From Paraspadella gotoi (taxonomy: Eukaryota > Chaetognatha), in the NCBI GenBank assembly GCA_051294375.1, contig CM119271.1, forward strand, positions 16,558,681 to 16,622,680: a stretch of 64,000 nt of DNA, given 5' to 3'. The notes under the pieces were generated by a model that saw nothing but the letters and a program-made list of their open reading frames with translations, was not told the origin of the DNA and ran no database searches. Positions 1-11,407 of this stretch are shown one piece after another. The position numbers and the translations under genes are program-made. Numbering within the stretch: the stretch's first letter is position 1; each line of letters begins with the position of its first letter.

Positions 1-607
1 TCAATGAAGTGGAAAATATTTCAAAGAATGTTTCAATTGTATGAAAAGACACACTCCCTTAAGTATTAGATCGGGAATACTTATGTACTCGCCACTAGCA
101 TCAAAATACAAGGAGCTGAATTTTATGAAATTGGTACAACCAATATAAAAATTATCCATTCATTTAATAAATAAGCTATCTTGCCCCTGACTTTGGACAG
201 GCTTTGGTGGTTTAAGCGCCTCCATCACTCTTACAAGATAATGACATAGCAGGTCCTGCCCAAGCTTTCAATCAAGACTCTCTCACAGTCTCGTTTATTC
301 ACTCCCAGAAGTACCTGGCTTCCTATCAATGAAGTGGAAAATATTCAAAGAATGTTTCAGATTGTGATGAAAAGACCACTCCCTTAAGTATTAGATCGGG
401 GAATACTTATTGTACTTCGCCACTAGCATCAAAATACAAGGAGCTGAATTTTATGAAAATTGGTACAACCAATATAAAAATTATCCATTGCATTTAAATG
501 AATAACGCTATCTTGCCTCCTGACTGTTGGACAGGTCTTTGGTGGTTTTAAGGCCAGTCAATCATCTCTGTTACGAAGATAATGACATAGCAGGTCCCTG
601 CAAGCTT
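1..607. repeat. Tandem dimer of a 325-bp interspersed repeat
   Basis: Two head-to-tail copies start at 1 and 326, each opening with TCAATGAAGTGGAAAATATT and running to the CAAGCTTTC stretch. They differ by scattered substitutions and single-base indels. Shared landmarks are GAAATTGGTACAACCAATAT, CTTGCCCCTGACTTTGGACA and TCCATCACTCTTACAAGATA. Partial copies occur at 9214-9394, 24363-24810, 33250-33395, 42866-43060, 62070-62345 and 63187-63950 in both orientations. No open frame of note is present, so this is a non-coding or satellite-type family. Confidence 0.85.
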
Positions 608-1456
608 TCTGTTTCTGTTTCAAACCTTGGCTCTAACTAACCCTAACCCTAACCTTAATCCCAAATTCTCTAACCCAAATCTTTAACCCACTCTCCCTAA
701 CAATAACCTTTAACCTAAAAATTGAAATTAAATAACTTTTCAGTCTTCTTTAAAATTTTAAAAATACAGGGATAAATCTCTAAGACTCAGCGGGTCCAAG
801 ATGATTTGCGTAAAAATATTCAATTTAACTCCCTCTAGCAGCCATTGCCATCCCAACGACGAATATTTCATTGTAACGAAGCAGTAATACTGTAATACTG
901 CCCGATTACAATAACTCGTTTGTTACACATTGTAATCTTCTGCGATTAAATAAACAAGCTTTTACAGCTTGTAAAATGTAAAAGGTTTGACATGAAAAAA
1001 TCTTAATTAATCGAAACTGTAAACTTAATTTTTATAGGATTTATTTTTATTTTAATATACTATATAAATGAGTAATAAATGAATAGTACAAATAGAAAAT
1101 AATAAACTAAACTAAAATGAATATAAAAAACAAACGTCTAACAAACCAGGAAATGTAGTCGATGTCTTCGTCGTCGTCGTCGTCTTCGTCGTTGTTTTTG
1201 TTTTAAAATGTTTTCTTACCTCATTGTCATTCACCTTTGAACTTTAACTCTTAACTTTCTATAACTATCTTTTTATGTAAACTTTTAATTCAAATTTAAA
1301 CTTGGGTTATTAACTTATATTTGTACAGAAATTTATTCCATAAATATATTTTTTTAAGGTCGGTTCCTTTTCTAATTCAATTTTCAATTATTGTGAAACG
1401 ATAACTTTTTCCTTTTTGTCCTTTTTGAGTAAAACGTAAAAAAATGAGTAAAAAGC

Positions 1457-1457
<1 letters not shown>
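608..1457. other. Intergenic, AT-rich, with TTAGGG-like array and (GTC)n
   Basis: Positions 630-720 hold degenerate CTAACCC/CTAACC units, like the complement of a metazoan telomere repeat but far too irregular to be a telomere. A short GTC/TTC trinucleotide run lies at about 1160-1200. The rest is AT-rich with no supported gene. Confidence 0.6.
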
Positions 1458-1518
<61 letters not shown>

Positions 1519-1690
1519 GAGGAAAGAAGAGAAGAGGGTGAGGGAAGGAGGAAAGAGGGAGGAGGGAATGAGGAGAGTGGGAGAAAGAGAGAAGAAAAAG
1601 AGGAGAGGAGGAAGGTGAAGAGAAGAAAAGAGGGAGGGATGAGAGGGGAAGTAGAAGAGGAGAGGAGCGAAGAGGGAAATGAGAAAAAGG
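1458..1690. repeat. (GA)n microsatellite and purine-only tract
   Basis: A near-perfect GA run at 1458-1515 grades into a purine-rich tract to about 1690 on the plus strand. The long minus-strand Ser/Leu/Pro/Phe-rich frame over it is a repeat translation, not a gene. Confidence 0.9.
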
Positions 1691-1916
1691 AGTGAGGAAT
1701 GTCACAAGTGACACGAGTACCACAAATGTGACAAAATCACGGATCTAAAATTTCTTTCTTCCCGAGTTGAAGCCTGAAGAGTAATTTTTATTGGCCATCT
1801 TCTCCGAAAGCTTCTCATTTCAGATTTAGAATTAATTTAGTTTAGTTTATTTAATTTAGGTTAACTTAAAATAAAATTAGATTTCTTTTTAGATTTAAAA
1901 ATAAAAATAAAATATT

Positions 1917-2130
1917 AAGAGACAGAGATTGGGATTAGGTTAAGGAATGGGATTAAAGTTTAAGGGTAAAGAGATAAGGTTATGGATTATGGTTAAAGAT
2001 TAGGTATTAAGATTAAGATTAGAAATTAAGGATAAGGTTAGGGTTAGGGATTAGCGTTAGAAATTGAATTAAGCATTTTAAAAAGGATTAGGCTTAGGTT
2101 AAAAATAAATTAAGGGATTAGAAACAGACA
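1917..2130. repeat. Degenerate TTAGG-like array
   Basis: Irregular units such as GGATTAGGTTAAGG, GGTTATGG and GGTTAGGGATTAGCG run through the segment. Similar arrays lie at 3900-4015, 4808-4990, 18400-18640, 29110-29260, 49210-49460, 51290-51390 and 56520-56750. Confidence 0.7.
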
Positions 2131-2588
2131 TAGTGTGGCAGTTATTAAAGGGACAAAGTTCAGATCGAGAATGATATATTCTCCAACAACAAATATAAAA
2201 ACAACAAGTGAAAATGCTAAGTCTAAAACAGTAAACAAAAACTTGACCAAGGAACAGGCTAAGGACAGACGAGAGAGAATCAATGATAACAGTGGTGATC
2301 CTTCGGCGATTGAGTGAGAGAGAGTTCCATCTGCTAAGGTCGCGTCTTCTTCTTGCCACACATTCCCCCCAGACCCCCCAGACCAGGGGGAAAAGGCTGA
2401 GAGTTCTGATCGTTCCCATCTTTGACCGGTGGTTGCAGCATTGTTGGGAGGTTGCTGATGAGGCACACCACATATGGCAACGGGAGGAATGCCCGTGATA
2501 CCAGGGGCGCGGGATATCTCACCAACCTCCTCCTGTCACTGGTATGTTTAGTAGGCCGGAACAGGTTGAAAACTAGAAGTTCTTTCAA
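2131..2588. other. GC-richer block, coding-like frames, not recognised
   Basis: Composition rises above the flanks. On the plus strand one frame (2135-2317) reads KNLTKEQAKDRRERIND and an overlapping frame (2283-2498) reads FDRWLQHCWEVADEAHHIWQ. Neither gives a family I recognise and no splice sites convince. The block ends in a segment (TAGGCCGGAACAGGTTGAAA, from 2551) that recurs at 9858, so it probably belongs to a transposable element interrupted by the assembly gap. Confidence 0.35.
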
Positions 2589-3047
2589 NNNNNNNNNNNN
2601 NNNNNNNNNNNNNNNNNNNNNNNNNNNNNNNNNNNNNNNNNNNNNNNNNNNNNNNNNNNNNNNNNNNNNNNNNNNNNNNNNNNNNNNNNNNNNNNNNNNN
2701 NNNNNNNNNNNNNNNNNNNNNNNNNNNNNNNNNNNNNNNNNNNNNNNNNNNNNNNNNNNNNNNNNNNNNNNNNNNNNNNNNNNNNNNNNNNNNNNNNNNN
2801 NNNNNNNNNNNNNNNNNNNNNNNNNNNNNNNNNNNNNNNNNNNNNNNNNNNNNNNNNNNNNNNNNNNNNNNNNNNNNNNNNNNNNNNNNNNNNNNNNNNN
2901 NNNNNNNNNNNNNNNNNNNNNNNNNNNNNNNNNNNNNNNNNNNNNNNNNNNNNNNNNNNNNNNNNNNNNNNNNNNNNNNNNNNNNNNNNNNNNNNNNNNN
3001 NNNNNNNNNNNNNNNNNNNNNNNNNNNNNNNNNNNNNNNNNNNNNNN
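2589..3047. other. Assembly gap (N run)
   Basis: 459 Ns. The frames that span it are artefacts. Confidence 1.
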
Positions 3048-3527
3048 ATAAAATAATGGTTAAGTGACTGTTAGAAATAATGAAAATGAAAATAATTTTT
3101 AAATTTATCTTATTAATTAGCCACGGAGGCATTTAAAGATTATTTTAATTACAATATAAATTTAAAATATTTTTTAATTTTTTCAATTTTTTTTTAATAG
3201 ATTCAGATAAAGCTTTAAAAATTAGATAAAGGTTATTAAACAAATTTTAAAAAATTTTGTTTATTGATAAAAATTTTAAAAAAACCATGAAATTAAGCAA
3301 TGATGATGATGATAATAATTTTTTCAGGTTTTTCTATTTTTAATTAATTATTGTCAAAATTTTAAAAAATGTAGGACTAACCTTTTAAACTTTTAAGCTC
3401 TATAGGAATCGTTCTTAAAAAATATTAATTAAATTTTTTATTTGTTATATATTAATAAATATTTAAAAGCTTAAGTGCAAACAACCCAATGAACTAATTC
3501 AAAAAGTTGCATTGAAAATCGATTAAT
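3048..3527. repeat. Interspersed repeat, copy 1 of a pair (3' part)
   Basis: From AAATAATGGTTAAGTGACTG to AACCCAATGAACTAATTCAA this matches 9893-10365 with small indels. The matching left edge lies on the other side of the gap (2551-2588). AT-rich, no open frame. Confidence 0.75.
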
Positions 3528-4047
3528 CAATCAATCAATCAATCAATAAACAAATAAATAAAGTAAGTTTGCTGTTGCCTTACTTTTTTTAAAAATTGAA
3601 AGAAGACGATTTCTTGTTTTACTTATTTTTTTATAAAATATAAAGAGTTATGATATATTTTATATACATATATATAAATAAAAATTCAAAATTTAAAATT
3701 TAAAGGTACGATTTATGTAATGACTTTTTGCTGGTCATTAAAATCGTCGTTACAAACAGTACATTAAAGTACAATTACAATACATTTCTGAATTTGACAT
3801 TGGTCTTGTCTGCGAATCTGAAGCCATCTATCTTAATTTCCAAACGCTCCCTATTTCAGACTAAATTCAGAATAATGATTAATTAATTTTTTTGCTTTAA
3901 AGATTAAGTTTAAGATTAGGAATGAGGCTCAAGTTAGGGATTAAAGTTAATAGTTTAGTTTAGAATTTGGCTAAAAATTTGGCTTTAGATTATGGTTAAA
4001 AATTAGTGAAAACAAAGTTTAGATTTGTACTACAACGGTTTTATTTA
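3528..4047. other. AT-rich intergenic sequence
   Basis: (AATC)n at 3520-3550, TATA-rich sequence to 3700, then a degenerate TTAGG-like array at about 3895-4015. Nothing else seen. Confidence 0.5.
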
Positions 4048-4257
4048 NNNNNNNNNNNNNNNNNNNNNNNNNNNNNNNNNNNNNNNNNNNNNNNNNNNNN
4101 NNNNNNNNNNNNNNNNNNNNNNNNNNNNNNNNNNNNNNNNNNNNNNNNNNNNNNNNNNNNNNNNNNNNNNNNNNNNNNNNNNNNNNNNNNNNNNNNNNNN
4201 NNNNNNNNNNNNNNNNNNNNNNNNNNNNNNNNNNNNNNNNNNNNNNNNNNNNNNNNN
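4048..4257. other. Assembly gap (N run)
   Basis: 210 Ns. Confidence 1.
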
Positions 4258-4464
4258 TAGGTTTTAAGATTACATTAAGTATTTGGTAGATATAAAAGAT
4301 TAGAGTTAACTATTTTGGTTAAAACTAAGTTAGGAGATGGGAATAGAATTGAGGCGCGTTCGGAAAATAGTGCCTTCTTTTCACAACGCAGAACGCAAAA
4401 TCGTCGAGAGGAGTTCTTTTACGACACGAGTTAAAAATTGAGTTTGAGCGTAAACGTGAAGAGG

Positions 4465-4505
<41 letters not shown>

Positions 4506-4992
4506 ATGGAACTTGATTTTCGTTCCTAATCTGTTTTCATGTCGACGGATTATAAGTTAAGCTTTACTTCGTCTACGATTTAAGTTCGAGTCTTCCCAAA
4601 GTCTTCCTCTCAGACTCCTTTAAGTCTTCCTCCTTTCTCAATCTCTCCTCTTTTCTTAGTTTCAGTCTTCCTCTTCTTAGACTCTCAGCCTTCCTCCAAA
4701 CTTCTTTTTTTCTCTTCGGGAATTTTGGTCAAGTCCTTTCTCGGCTCTCTTTTCCGAAAGTGGACCAATTTTTGTTCAATTATCCCATTTAACTGAAAAA
4801 TATTCTTAAACTTATAAACTAATTTTTAACCTTAATCCCTAACCCTAATCTTTAAACCTAACCTAATTCTGAACCCTTATCCTTTAACCTAACCACTAAC
4901 CTTAAACACGAGACCTTAACCCAAATTCCTAATCACAAACTAAGTCCATAACCTTAATCTCCTACCTAATCCATAATCTCTTACATAATCTT
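4258..4992. repeat. Degenerate telomere-like arrays with GGGCGCTTTCGGAAAATA-type motifs
   Basis: Plus-sense TTAGG-like units end at about 4340 and are followed by GGCGCGTTCGGAAAATAGTG (4353). After a (GA)n run (4463-4496) and CT-rich sequence, a reverse-orientation copy begins at CTCTCTTTTCCGAAAGTGGA (4745) followed by CCTAACC-type units to 4990. The two copies thus face each other. Confidence 0.65.
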
Positions 4993-5790
4993 TAACTAAA
5001 CAAATTTGAGCAAACAATGTCGGATCTGCCCACGATCATTAATTAAAAAATTAATAAATTTGATCTGAAATGTTTGTTTTTTGGTCTTTTTGTCACTGAC
5101 CACGACAAAAGCAACGACGACGATGATGGCGACGACGACAATAATGCCGATAACGATTGACTTGATTGATTGATTGAGTGATTAAGTAATTCATTAATTT
5201 ATAAATAAATTGATTGATTGAATAATTAATTAACAGGTAACTAAATAAATTGATTGATTAAATAATTGATTGATAAATTGACCGATTAATTCATTATTTA
5301 TTAATTAATTGATTAATTTTTTGATTAATTATTACATCTTGCATTTACATTTAATATAAAAAGAAAAAGAAGCATAATCAATTAGTGAAACAGGTTTTTT
5401 GTCTTTTCCATTAAAACTCATTTCCACTCAGACGATTCCATCGAAACTTGATTTCCAGTTTAATCACACACTTTTCTACCCAAATACAAAATTTCAAGTC
5501 AATCGTCCCATTCATATCCAGTAATTGAAGTTAAAATAGTGAAATAGATTTTTTGGTTTTTTCCATTTTAACTCATTTCCACTCGTACGGTTCAATCGAA
5601 ACTTCATATCCAGCTTAATCACACACTTCCCTACCCACATACAAAATTCCATTCCAATCCATTCATCCAATCACGAGTAATCACGAGTTTTTTGCTAAGG
5701 TGGGATGGACGGACAGACGGACGGACAGACAGACGGACGCACAGATGGCGAATGGACGGATGGACGGACGTCTTTTTCTGCATAATTTTC
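4993..5790 (+). repeat. Composite 0.9-kb repeat family, 5'-most copy
   Basis: Starts AACAAATTTGAGCAAACAAT, then GTCGGATCTGCCCACGATCA, an internal (TTGATTGATTAA)n microsatellite, two tandem 130-150-bp subrepeats (each with ACTCATTTCCACTC and ATCACACACTT), and a GGACGGACAGAC run. The 3' end seen at 50500-50635 is missing. Other copies: 35427-35640, 41880-42235, 43970-44520, 49730-50635, 54930-55375. Confidence 0.8.
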
Positions 5791-5879
5791 TCCCTTAATT
5801 TTTTTCCTTTGTCAGGTCAGCGACCTCTGGTATCTCTTACCTAGGAGTGACCTTGTTTGACGTCATCTGAATCCGTACA

Positions 5880-6425
5880 TCTGTTTTTTTATGCAAAGAA
5901 AATGAAAGAATTAAAGAAAGAAAGAAAGAACAAAGGAAAGAAAGAAAGAAAAATAAAAAGTATAAAAGACAGAAAGCGAAATAGAATGAACAAAATGAAA
6001 AAGAGAAAAAGAAAAAGAAAGGAAGACAAAAAAATAATAAAATATTGAAGAAAAAAAAAGATAGAAAGAAAGAAAGAAAGAAAAAAAGAAAGAAAGACAA
6101 AAATAAAGGAAAACAAAACAAAAAATAAGGAAAGACAGAAAAAAAAAGAAAAATAGAAAGAGCAAAAGAAAAAAAAAGAAAGACAGAAGAATTACAAGAG
6201 CCAAAAGGAAAGGAAAACAAAGAAAAAAATAAAGAAAGAAGAAAGAAAGAAAGAAAGAAGAAAAGAAAGAAAGAAAGAAAGAAAGAAAAAGAAAGAAAGA
6301 AAGAAAGAAAGAAAAAGCAAAAAGGAGCAAAAGAAAGAAAGACAGAAAGATAAAGAAAGACTGAAGAAAGAGCAAAAGAAAGAGCAAAAGAAAGGCAAAA
6401 GAAAGAGCAAAAGAAAGCAAGCCAT
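5880..6425. repeat. (GAAA)n purine-rich tract
   Basis: About 0.5 kb of GAAA/AAAG units on the plus strand. Long Ser/Phe-rich minus-strand frames are repeat translations. Confidence 0.9.
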
Positions 6426-7040
6426 TTAAAAAAAGTCGGTACAAACTCAATTATCATCGAAGTCGCTTCCTCGTTTTTTCGTCGTCGCTCGAATCTCAAT
6501 GGAGGAACAGGTTTCGATCGGCAGGCGTTGTTGTTTCGTCGTTGTTGTTGTTGTTGTTTGTTGTTGTTTCGTTGTTGACATCTTATCTTATCTTATCTTA
6601 CTATATTTGGGATTTAAGAAAGAAATCTAATCGAAACTTTTCATCCACATTTTCTTTGAACAAAAACGATCAATTTTTCAATTTTCTTTCTTTTATTTCT
6701 CTTCTCTTTCTTATCTTCTCTTCTCTTCTCTTCTCTCTTCTCTTCTCTTCTCTTCTCTCTCTTTCTCTCTCTTCTCTTCTCTTCTCTTTCTTCTCTTCTC
6801 TCTTTTTATTTTCCTTCCTTCACTTCTTTTCTCTATTCTATTCTATTCTATTCTATTATATTCTATTCTATGTATGTATGCTTTTCTGTTCTATGTAATT
6901 GTCTGATTTCTTATTTAATTTTTCTCCACGAATTCCTTTTCTCTTTCCCTTTCCATTCTTTTCTTTCCTTCACTCTCTCTCCCTGTCCTTTTCCACTCCC
7001 TCTCCCTCTTTTATGCCCACTCCCTCTCTCTCTTTTTCTC
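6426..7040. other. Small GC-richer island, (GTT)n and CT-rich tract
   Basis: 6426-6535 is richer in CG and open on both strands (minus: RSKPVPPLRFERRRKNEEAT) but no splice sites confirm an exon. A (GTT)n run follows, then TCTTCTCT- and TTCTA-type repeats from 6690 to 6880 and CT-rich sequence to 7040. Confidence 0.4.
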
Positions 7041-7156
7041 TCACGAATTCAATTACTATCCGATTTGACTCGTAGTATCAACCACGGGATCCAAGCGCCT
7101 GACGAGGCCCGGATGTTCGGCCCCGGATGTTTAGCCATTGACAAAAAAGAGAAATA
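7041..7156 (+). CDS. Possible orphan exon, unknown protein
   Basis: The plus frame reads DLTRSINHGIQAPDEARMFG and continues PGCLAID before a lysine-rich tail and stop at 7154. An AG that could act as acceptor lies at 7073-7074 (CTCGTAG) after CT-rich sequence. There is no clear donor. The peptide INHGIQAPDEARM resembles INGIKAPVDPRI encoded at about 27211-27255, which is the main reason for listing it. Weak call; it could be chance. Confidence 0.2.
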
Positions 7157-7394
7157 GTGAAATCTTTTTTTAAAAATCATTGATGTCGTAATCGTCGTCG
7201 TTGTTGTTGTTGTTTAGTTGTTGTTGTAGTTCAACTTCAACTTCTAATTTAAATTTTATTCGTTAAATTCATTTAAATTTAAGATGTGAAAGTTGCAGAT
7301 CAAAATTTGAAAAGTTAATCATGAACAGTCTTAGAGTAAAAAACTTTGATATATAAAAAAAATTGTTTTTAAATTTCTCAATTTTCGTATACGA

Positions 7395-7745
7395 CAATAT
7401 TTATACATAGTACTTACCATAGAAAATGTTAAAATTTTAAAATAATGTTTCTTAATTTTGAAAGCAGATTCGAATTCCTCAAAAAAAAATTGATAAAAGA
7501 AAATATAAGTCTTAAACAAAAATGTTTTAATTAAGTTTGCCAAAAAATTAAAAAACTATATTTTTTAAACTAAAATTTAATTATAATAGTTTTTTCCGAT
7601 TTTGATCCACTTAATGAAATAATTTTCTAAAAAGAGTTATATTTCTTTATATCAACTTTTCGTAAGGAATTCTAATCTCCTTTTAAAAATAAGGAAAAAA
7701 CATTTTTAACATTTTCTATGGTGAGTACTGTATAAATATGGGCGT
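7395..7745. mobile_element. Foldback (MITE-like) element
   Basis: The ends are inverted copies: TATTTATACATAGTACTTAC at the left and its complement near 7715-7738, extending through CATAGAAAATGTTAAAA. The interior is itself loosely palindromic around CACTTAATGAAATAATTTT. A related element sits at 21840-22215. No transposase is encoded. Confidence 0.6.
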
Positions 7746-7876
7746 ATGCAAAAATTGAAAAATAAATATTAAATTTTTTAATTTAAGAATGTTCACAGGT
7801 ACTAGCCTGTTCGTGATCTACTATTTGAATTTTGATTCTACTTGATTTGAATATTTTTGCTACGCTTTAATATATA

Positions 7877-8289
<413 letters not shown>

Positions 8290-8290
<1 letters not shown>

Positions 8291-9120
8291 CTGAAAGCAA
8301 ATATGTAGAGAATGAGTTACTTAGTACGAATATTTAAGTATAAAACTTAACCTGCCATCTTTAATGTAATTAGGATAATAAAAACCGAGACAACTTTCAA
8401 AAAATAAATAGCTAAAAGGCAAATTTATGATTATTATTAAATTGTGATTAGCTATTTTAGCAGATTCGAAAACGAAAGTTTTAGTATTTTTTTACAACGA
8501 TTTTTATTTACAAAATATTGGACATGTTTCGACTCTTGTCGACATGTCCAATATTTTGTAAATAAAAATCGTTGTAAAAAAATACTAAAACTTTCGTTTT
8601 CGAATCTGCTATCTTATTGAACAACGAAAAGAGAGAAAAAAAAATTACACAATGATTAGCTATTTTAAATAATTTTTTTCTTGGGTATTATCATGATACC
8701 CCAATAAATGATGACTCTTTAAAATATAATAATTTAAACAGGTTATATATGTTAAAAACAGATTTAAAATTTTGGATAATTCAATTTCTATTTTCTTATT
8801 TGAACAGAGGCTGGGCAGGTTAACTTTTTTATTAGAGCTTTAATAAGCAAATCAGCTTTCAGAAGATATTATTATTAATAAGATTTTAAATAATATTTTT
8901 TTTAAAAACGTACTTGAAGTTAAATAAAAAAAATAAAATTTAGAAATAATGAGTTAAACAATGAAAGCCCATTTTTAGAGCTAACTTTGTCCACTTTGTC
9001 AAGGCATATTTTAACTGATGAATAAGAAATTTTTACACAGTTTGGTATTTTCCACTAAACCCATTTTTTAAATTAATGAAGTGCGCAATGGCAGCGCTTT
9101 TTTAGCTGGGGGTTTAAAAT
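8290..9120. repeat. Old interspersed repeat, carries the 8460-8652 insertion
   Basis: 8290-8459 and 8653-8920 match, in reverse orientation, the segment at about 47760-48180 (GGCTGGGCAGGTTAAC here, complement GTAAGCTGCCCAGCC there). The match is interrupted only by the palindromic element at 8460-8652. No open frame. Confidence 0.6.
8460..8652 (+). mobile_element. Palindromic retroelement insertion with 15-bp target duplication
   Basis: Perfect 69-bp arms (8459-8527 and 8542-8610) flank a 14-nt loop. The arms end in the GAAACATGTC half of the hammerhead-like motif found at 47090, 54016, 54085 and 60293. An A-rich tail follows (AACAACGAAAAGAGAGAAAA, 8620-8639). The insertion is bracketed by TGATTAGCTATTTTA at 8445-8459 and 8653-8667. 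The paralogous segment near 48040 (reverse strand) has this site once and uninterrupted. This supports retroposition. Confidence 0.75.
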
Positions 9121-9213
9121 TGTTATCATGTACAATGGTACATCCTTAACGGTCCCGTAACTTGACAGAGAATGTTCTTGACGATTTCCAAATAGACAAA
9201 AAATTATAAAATT

Positions 9214-9394
9214 ACTCTGAGAGTGAATAAACGTGACTGTGAGTCTTGATTGAAAGCTTGCAGGGACCTGCTATGTCATTATCTTGTAAGAGTGATGGAG
9301 GCCTTAAACCACCATAGCCTGTCCAAAGTCAGGGGCAGGATAGCTTATTTATTAAATGAATGAAAATTTTTTATATTGGTTGTAACAATTTCAT
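9214..9394 (-). repeat. Partial 325-bp repeat copy, reverse orientation
   Basis: Runs from GAGAGTGAATAAACG through CTGCTATGTCATTATCTTGT and GTCCAAAGTCAGGGGCA to GGTTGTAACAATTTCAT, the reverse complement of the unit at 1-325. Confidence 0.85.
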
Positions 9395-9857
9395 ATAATA
9401 ATTAATATTAATAATAATAAATATATAATAAATTATAAATGCGCGTTATCTTGCATTTTGTCCTCTTTCTAAACTCAACGCAATAATATATTTATTTAAT
9501 TTTCTACTCTTGAAAACTTGAACCGATTCGATGTTTTAAACAGAAACAAAACCAGTGGCTGCGCTAATAGATGTAAATCACTTTCAAGGGCTTAAACTGA
9601 ACTGTTACTGTGGCACTAATAATATTTTTCTACTTGCAAAAATATTTTATAAATCAAAATAATATTATTTTTGTTTCGATATATTGTATATGATTAAAAT
9701 GCTTTGATCATTACATAGAATAAGAAAAAGAATAAACTAAAAAATTGCTATTTTGTTGAAGAGCAGGTGGAAGTGAAGATCTAGTGGGTAAAGATTAAGT
9801 ATATTTTGAATGTCCTTTTGTCTTATAAAAGCTTCCTTTGAAGAGACAGTAATAATT
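9395..9857. repeat. Interspersed repeat fragments, AT-rich
   Basis: 9550-9630 (ACCAGTGGCTGCGCTAATAG) matches 45470-45555. 9745-9850 (TTGTTGAAGAGCAGGTGGAA) matches 46220-46330 and, reversed, 35840-36110. No gene seen. Confidence 0.6.
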
Positions 9858-10370
9858 AGGCCGGAACAGGTTGAAAACTAGAAGTTCTCTCAAATAAATA
9901 ATGGTTAAGTGACTGTTAAAGAATATGAAAATGAAAATAATTTTTAAAATTTATCTTATTAATTAGCGCACGGAAGCATTTAAAGATTATTTTATTACTA
10001 TATAAAATTTAAAATTTTTTTAAAATTTTTTAATTTTTTTAATAGATTCTGATAGAGCTTTAAAACGTTAGATAAAGGTTATTAATAAAAATTTTTAAAA
10101 TTTTGTTGTTTTATGGATGAAAATTTTAAAAAACCATAAAATTCAGCCGATGATAATGATGATGATGATTTTTTAAGGTTTTTTCTATTTTTATCCAATT
10201 TATTGTCAAAATTTTAAAAAATTGTAGTACTAACCTTCATTTAACTTTTTAAGCTTTATAGGAATCCGTTTTTAAAAAATTTTGTTATTTGTTATATATT
10301 AATAAATATTTAAAAGCTTCAACAACCCAATGAACTAATTCAAAAAGTTGCATTGAAAATCGATTTAGTA
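9858..10370. repeat. Interspersed repeat, copy 2 of the 2551/3048 pair
   Basis: Begins TAGGCCGGAACAGGTTGAAA and ends near AACCCAATGAACTAATTCAA. It shows that the gap at 2589-3047 interrupts a copy of this family. Here only a few bases separate the two parts that flank the gap. Confidence 0.8.
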
Positions 10371-10435
10371 ATAGAAGGAAAAAATAAATTTTTTTGAAAG
10401 AACTAGAAGTTATAAAGTGTTAAATTTTGGCCCGC

Positions 10436-10650
10436 CTTAGTAATTATTGCTATGAATTAGTGACAGAACCGTTCAATATAAGCAGTACCTGAGCTTCAGA
10501 TCAGGCTGTAACACTGTGTTACAGGCGGGTTAAGTGCCCCGTCCCTTTTAACTGCTCGGCAACCACCGGGCTAGAACCCTGGACCTTTGGGTTGGCAGGC
10601 GAATGACTTGCCTCTGGCACCAATGGCCGCTGATGAACGATTGGTGGATT
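10436..10650 (-). mobile_element. tRNA-derived SINE
   Basis: Read on the minus strand it has an A-box-like TGGTGCCAGAGG (10622-10611) and a B-box-like GGTTCTAGCCC (10578-10568), at tRNA-like spacing, followed by an unrelated body ending near GACAGAACCGTTCAATATAA (plus sense, 10461). A second copy at 43370-43590 matches over its whole length with a B box GGTTCTCGCCC. The promoter boxes are seen; the SINE class is inference. Confidence 0.7.
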
Positions 10651-10654
10651 TCAG

Positions 10655-11275
10655 TCCACCATACCTTCTTTGTAAAGCCCTGGAGTAGAATAGGATGAAA
10701 ACTATTTCTGTAGAAAATAAAGGGAAAATGCTCATAGTAGAGAAATTAAGAGACAAATCCTCCTAGTAGGAAGATATAGACGGAAAAAAAAGAAAAAAAA
10801 AGAAACTAAATGGTACAATTTCAGAGGTTAAGTGATTCACAATATAGTTCACCATTGCTACAGTCACTGTCATTTTGTGCAGGGGCGGCGAGAGAAATGG
10901 CCGCCCCCCCCCTGCTCTCGATAATTTTAGTTTTTAGTTTTCGATTACAGACTTTCTGCTTTGAGAATTTCTCCAGTGCTCAAACTTCTGCCTCCTCTTC
11001 TTTTTATCTTCTTTTTTTCTTCTTTTTTTCCTACTTTTTTCTCTCTTCTCAGGGCCATCCCGGGCCCTCCGCCTGAAACGAATGAAATCCTCCCTCTCAC
11101 CGCCCCTGATTTTGTGAGATTAGCGAGAAGACAAATTTGTATTGATTTAAAGATAGAAAAAATCACAGAATCACAGATTCAAAGTTCAAAGAGCGTTTGT
11201 GAATGAAAGACATACAAATACATAGAAGCAGAAAACAGAAGGCAAACGAAAACTTATACGCGCTTCAATGTAAAA
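10655..11275. other. Repeat fragment and GC-rich island, no supported gene
   Basis: 10660-10790 matches the AAAGGGAAAATGCTCATAGTAG family at 46850-46920 and, reversed, at 35760-35830. 10880-10920 (GGGGCGGCGAGAGAAATGGC) and 11050-11110 (CATCCCGGGCCCTCCGCC) are GC-rich pieces separated by T-rich sequence. Frames here show no splice or family support. Confidence 0.4.
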
Positions 11276-11281
11276 AAAAAG

Positions 11282-11371
11282 AAAGAAAAGAGAGAGAGAG
11301 AGAGACGAGAGATGAGAGGAGAGACGAGGAGAGGAGGAGAGAGAGAGAAGAGTAGAGAGAGAGAGAGAGAG
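11282..11371. repeat. (GA)n microsatellite
   Basis: Interrupted GA run immediately downstream of the HEPN-NACHT-Kelch gene (CT in that gene's sense). Confidence 0.9.
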
Positions 11372-11375
11372 ATAT

Positions 11376-11381
11376 TTTATT
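11376..11381 (-). promoter_or_regulatory. Probable polyadenylation signal of the HEPN-NACHT-Kelch gene
   Basis: AATAAA on the minus strand, 26 nt after the TGA stop at 11410-11408. It implies a very short 3' UTR. A (CT)n run follows at once. No transcript evidence. Confidence 0.5.
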
Positions 11382-11407
11382 TTTTTCTCGATCAAAGACA
11401 AAGAAAT

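Noticed and set aside
2422-3132. Frames spanning 2589-3047
   Set aside because: They consist of N bases; an assembly gap, not sequence.
5837-6499. 220-residue Phe/Leu/Ser minus-strand frame that looks like a membrane protein
   Set aside because: (GAAA)n read on the other strand; hydrophobicity comes from TTT/CTT codons.
10561-10622. A functional tRNA gene
   Set aside because: A- and B-box-like words are present but the cloverleaf is incomplete and the whole unit recurs at 43370; a SINE head.
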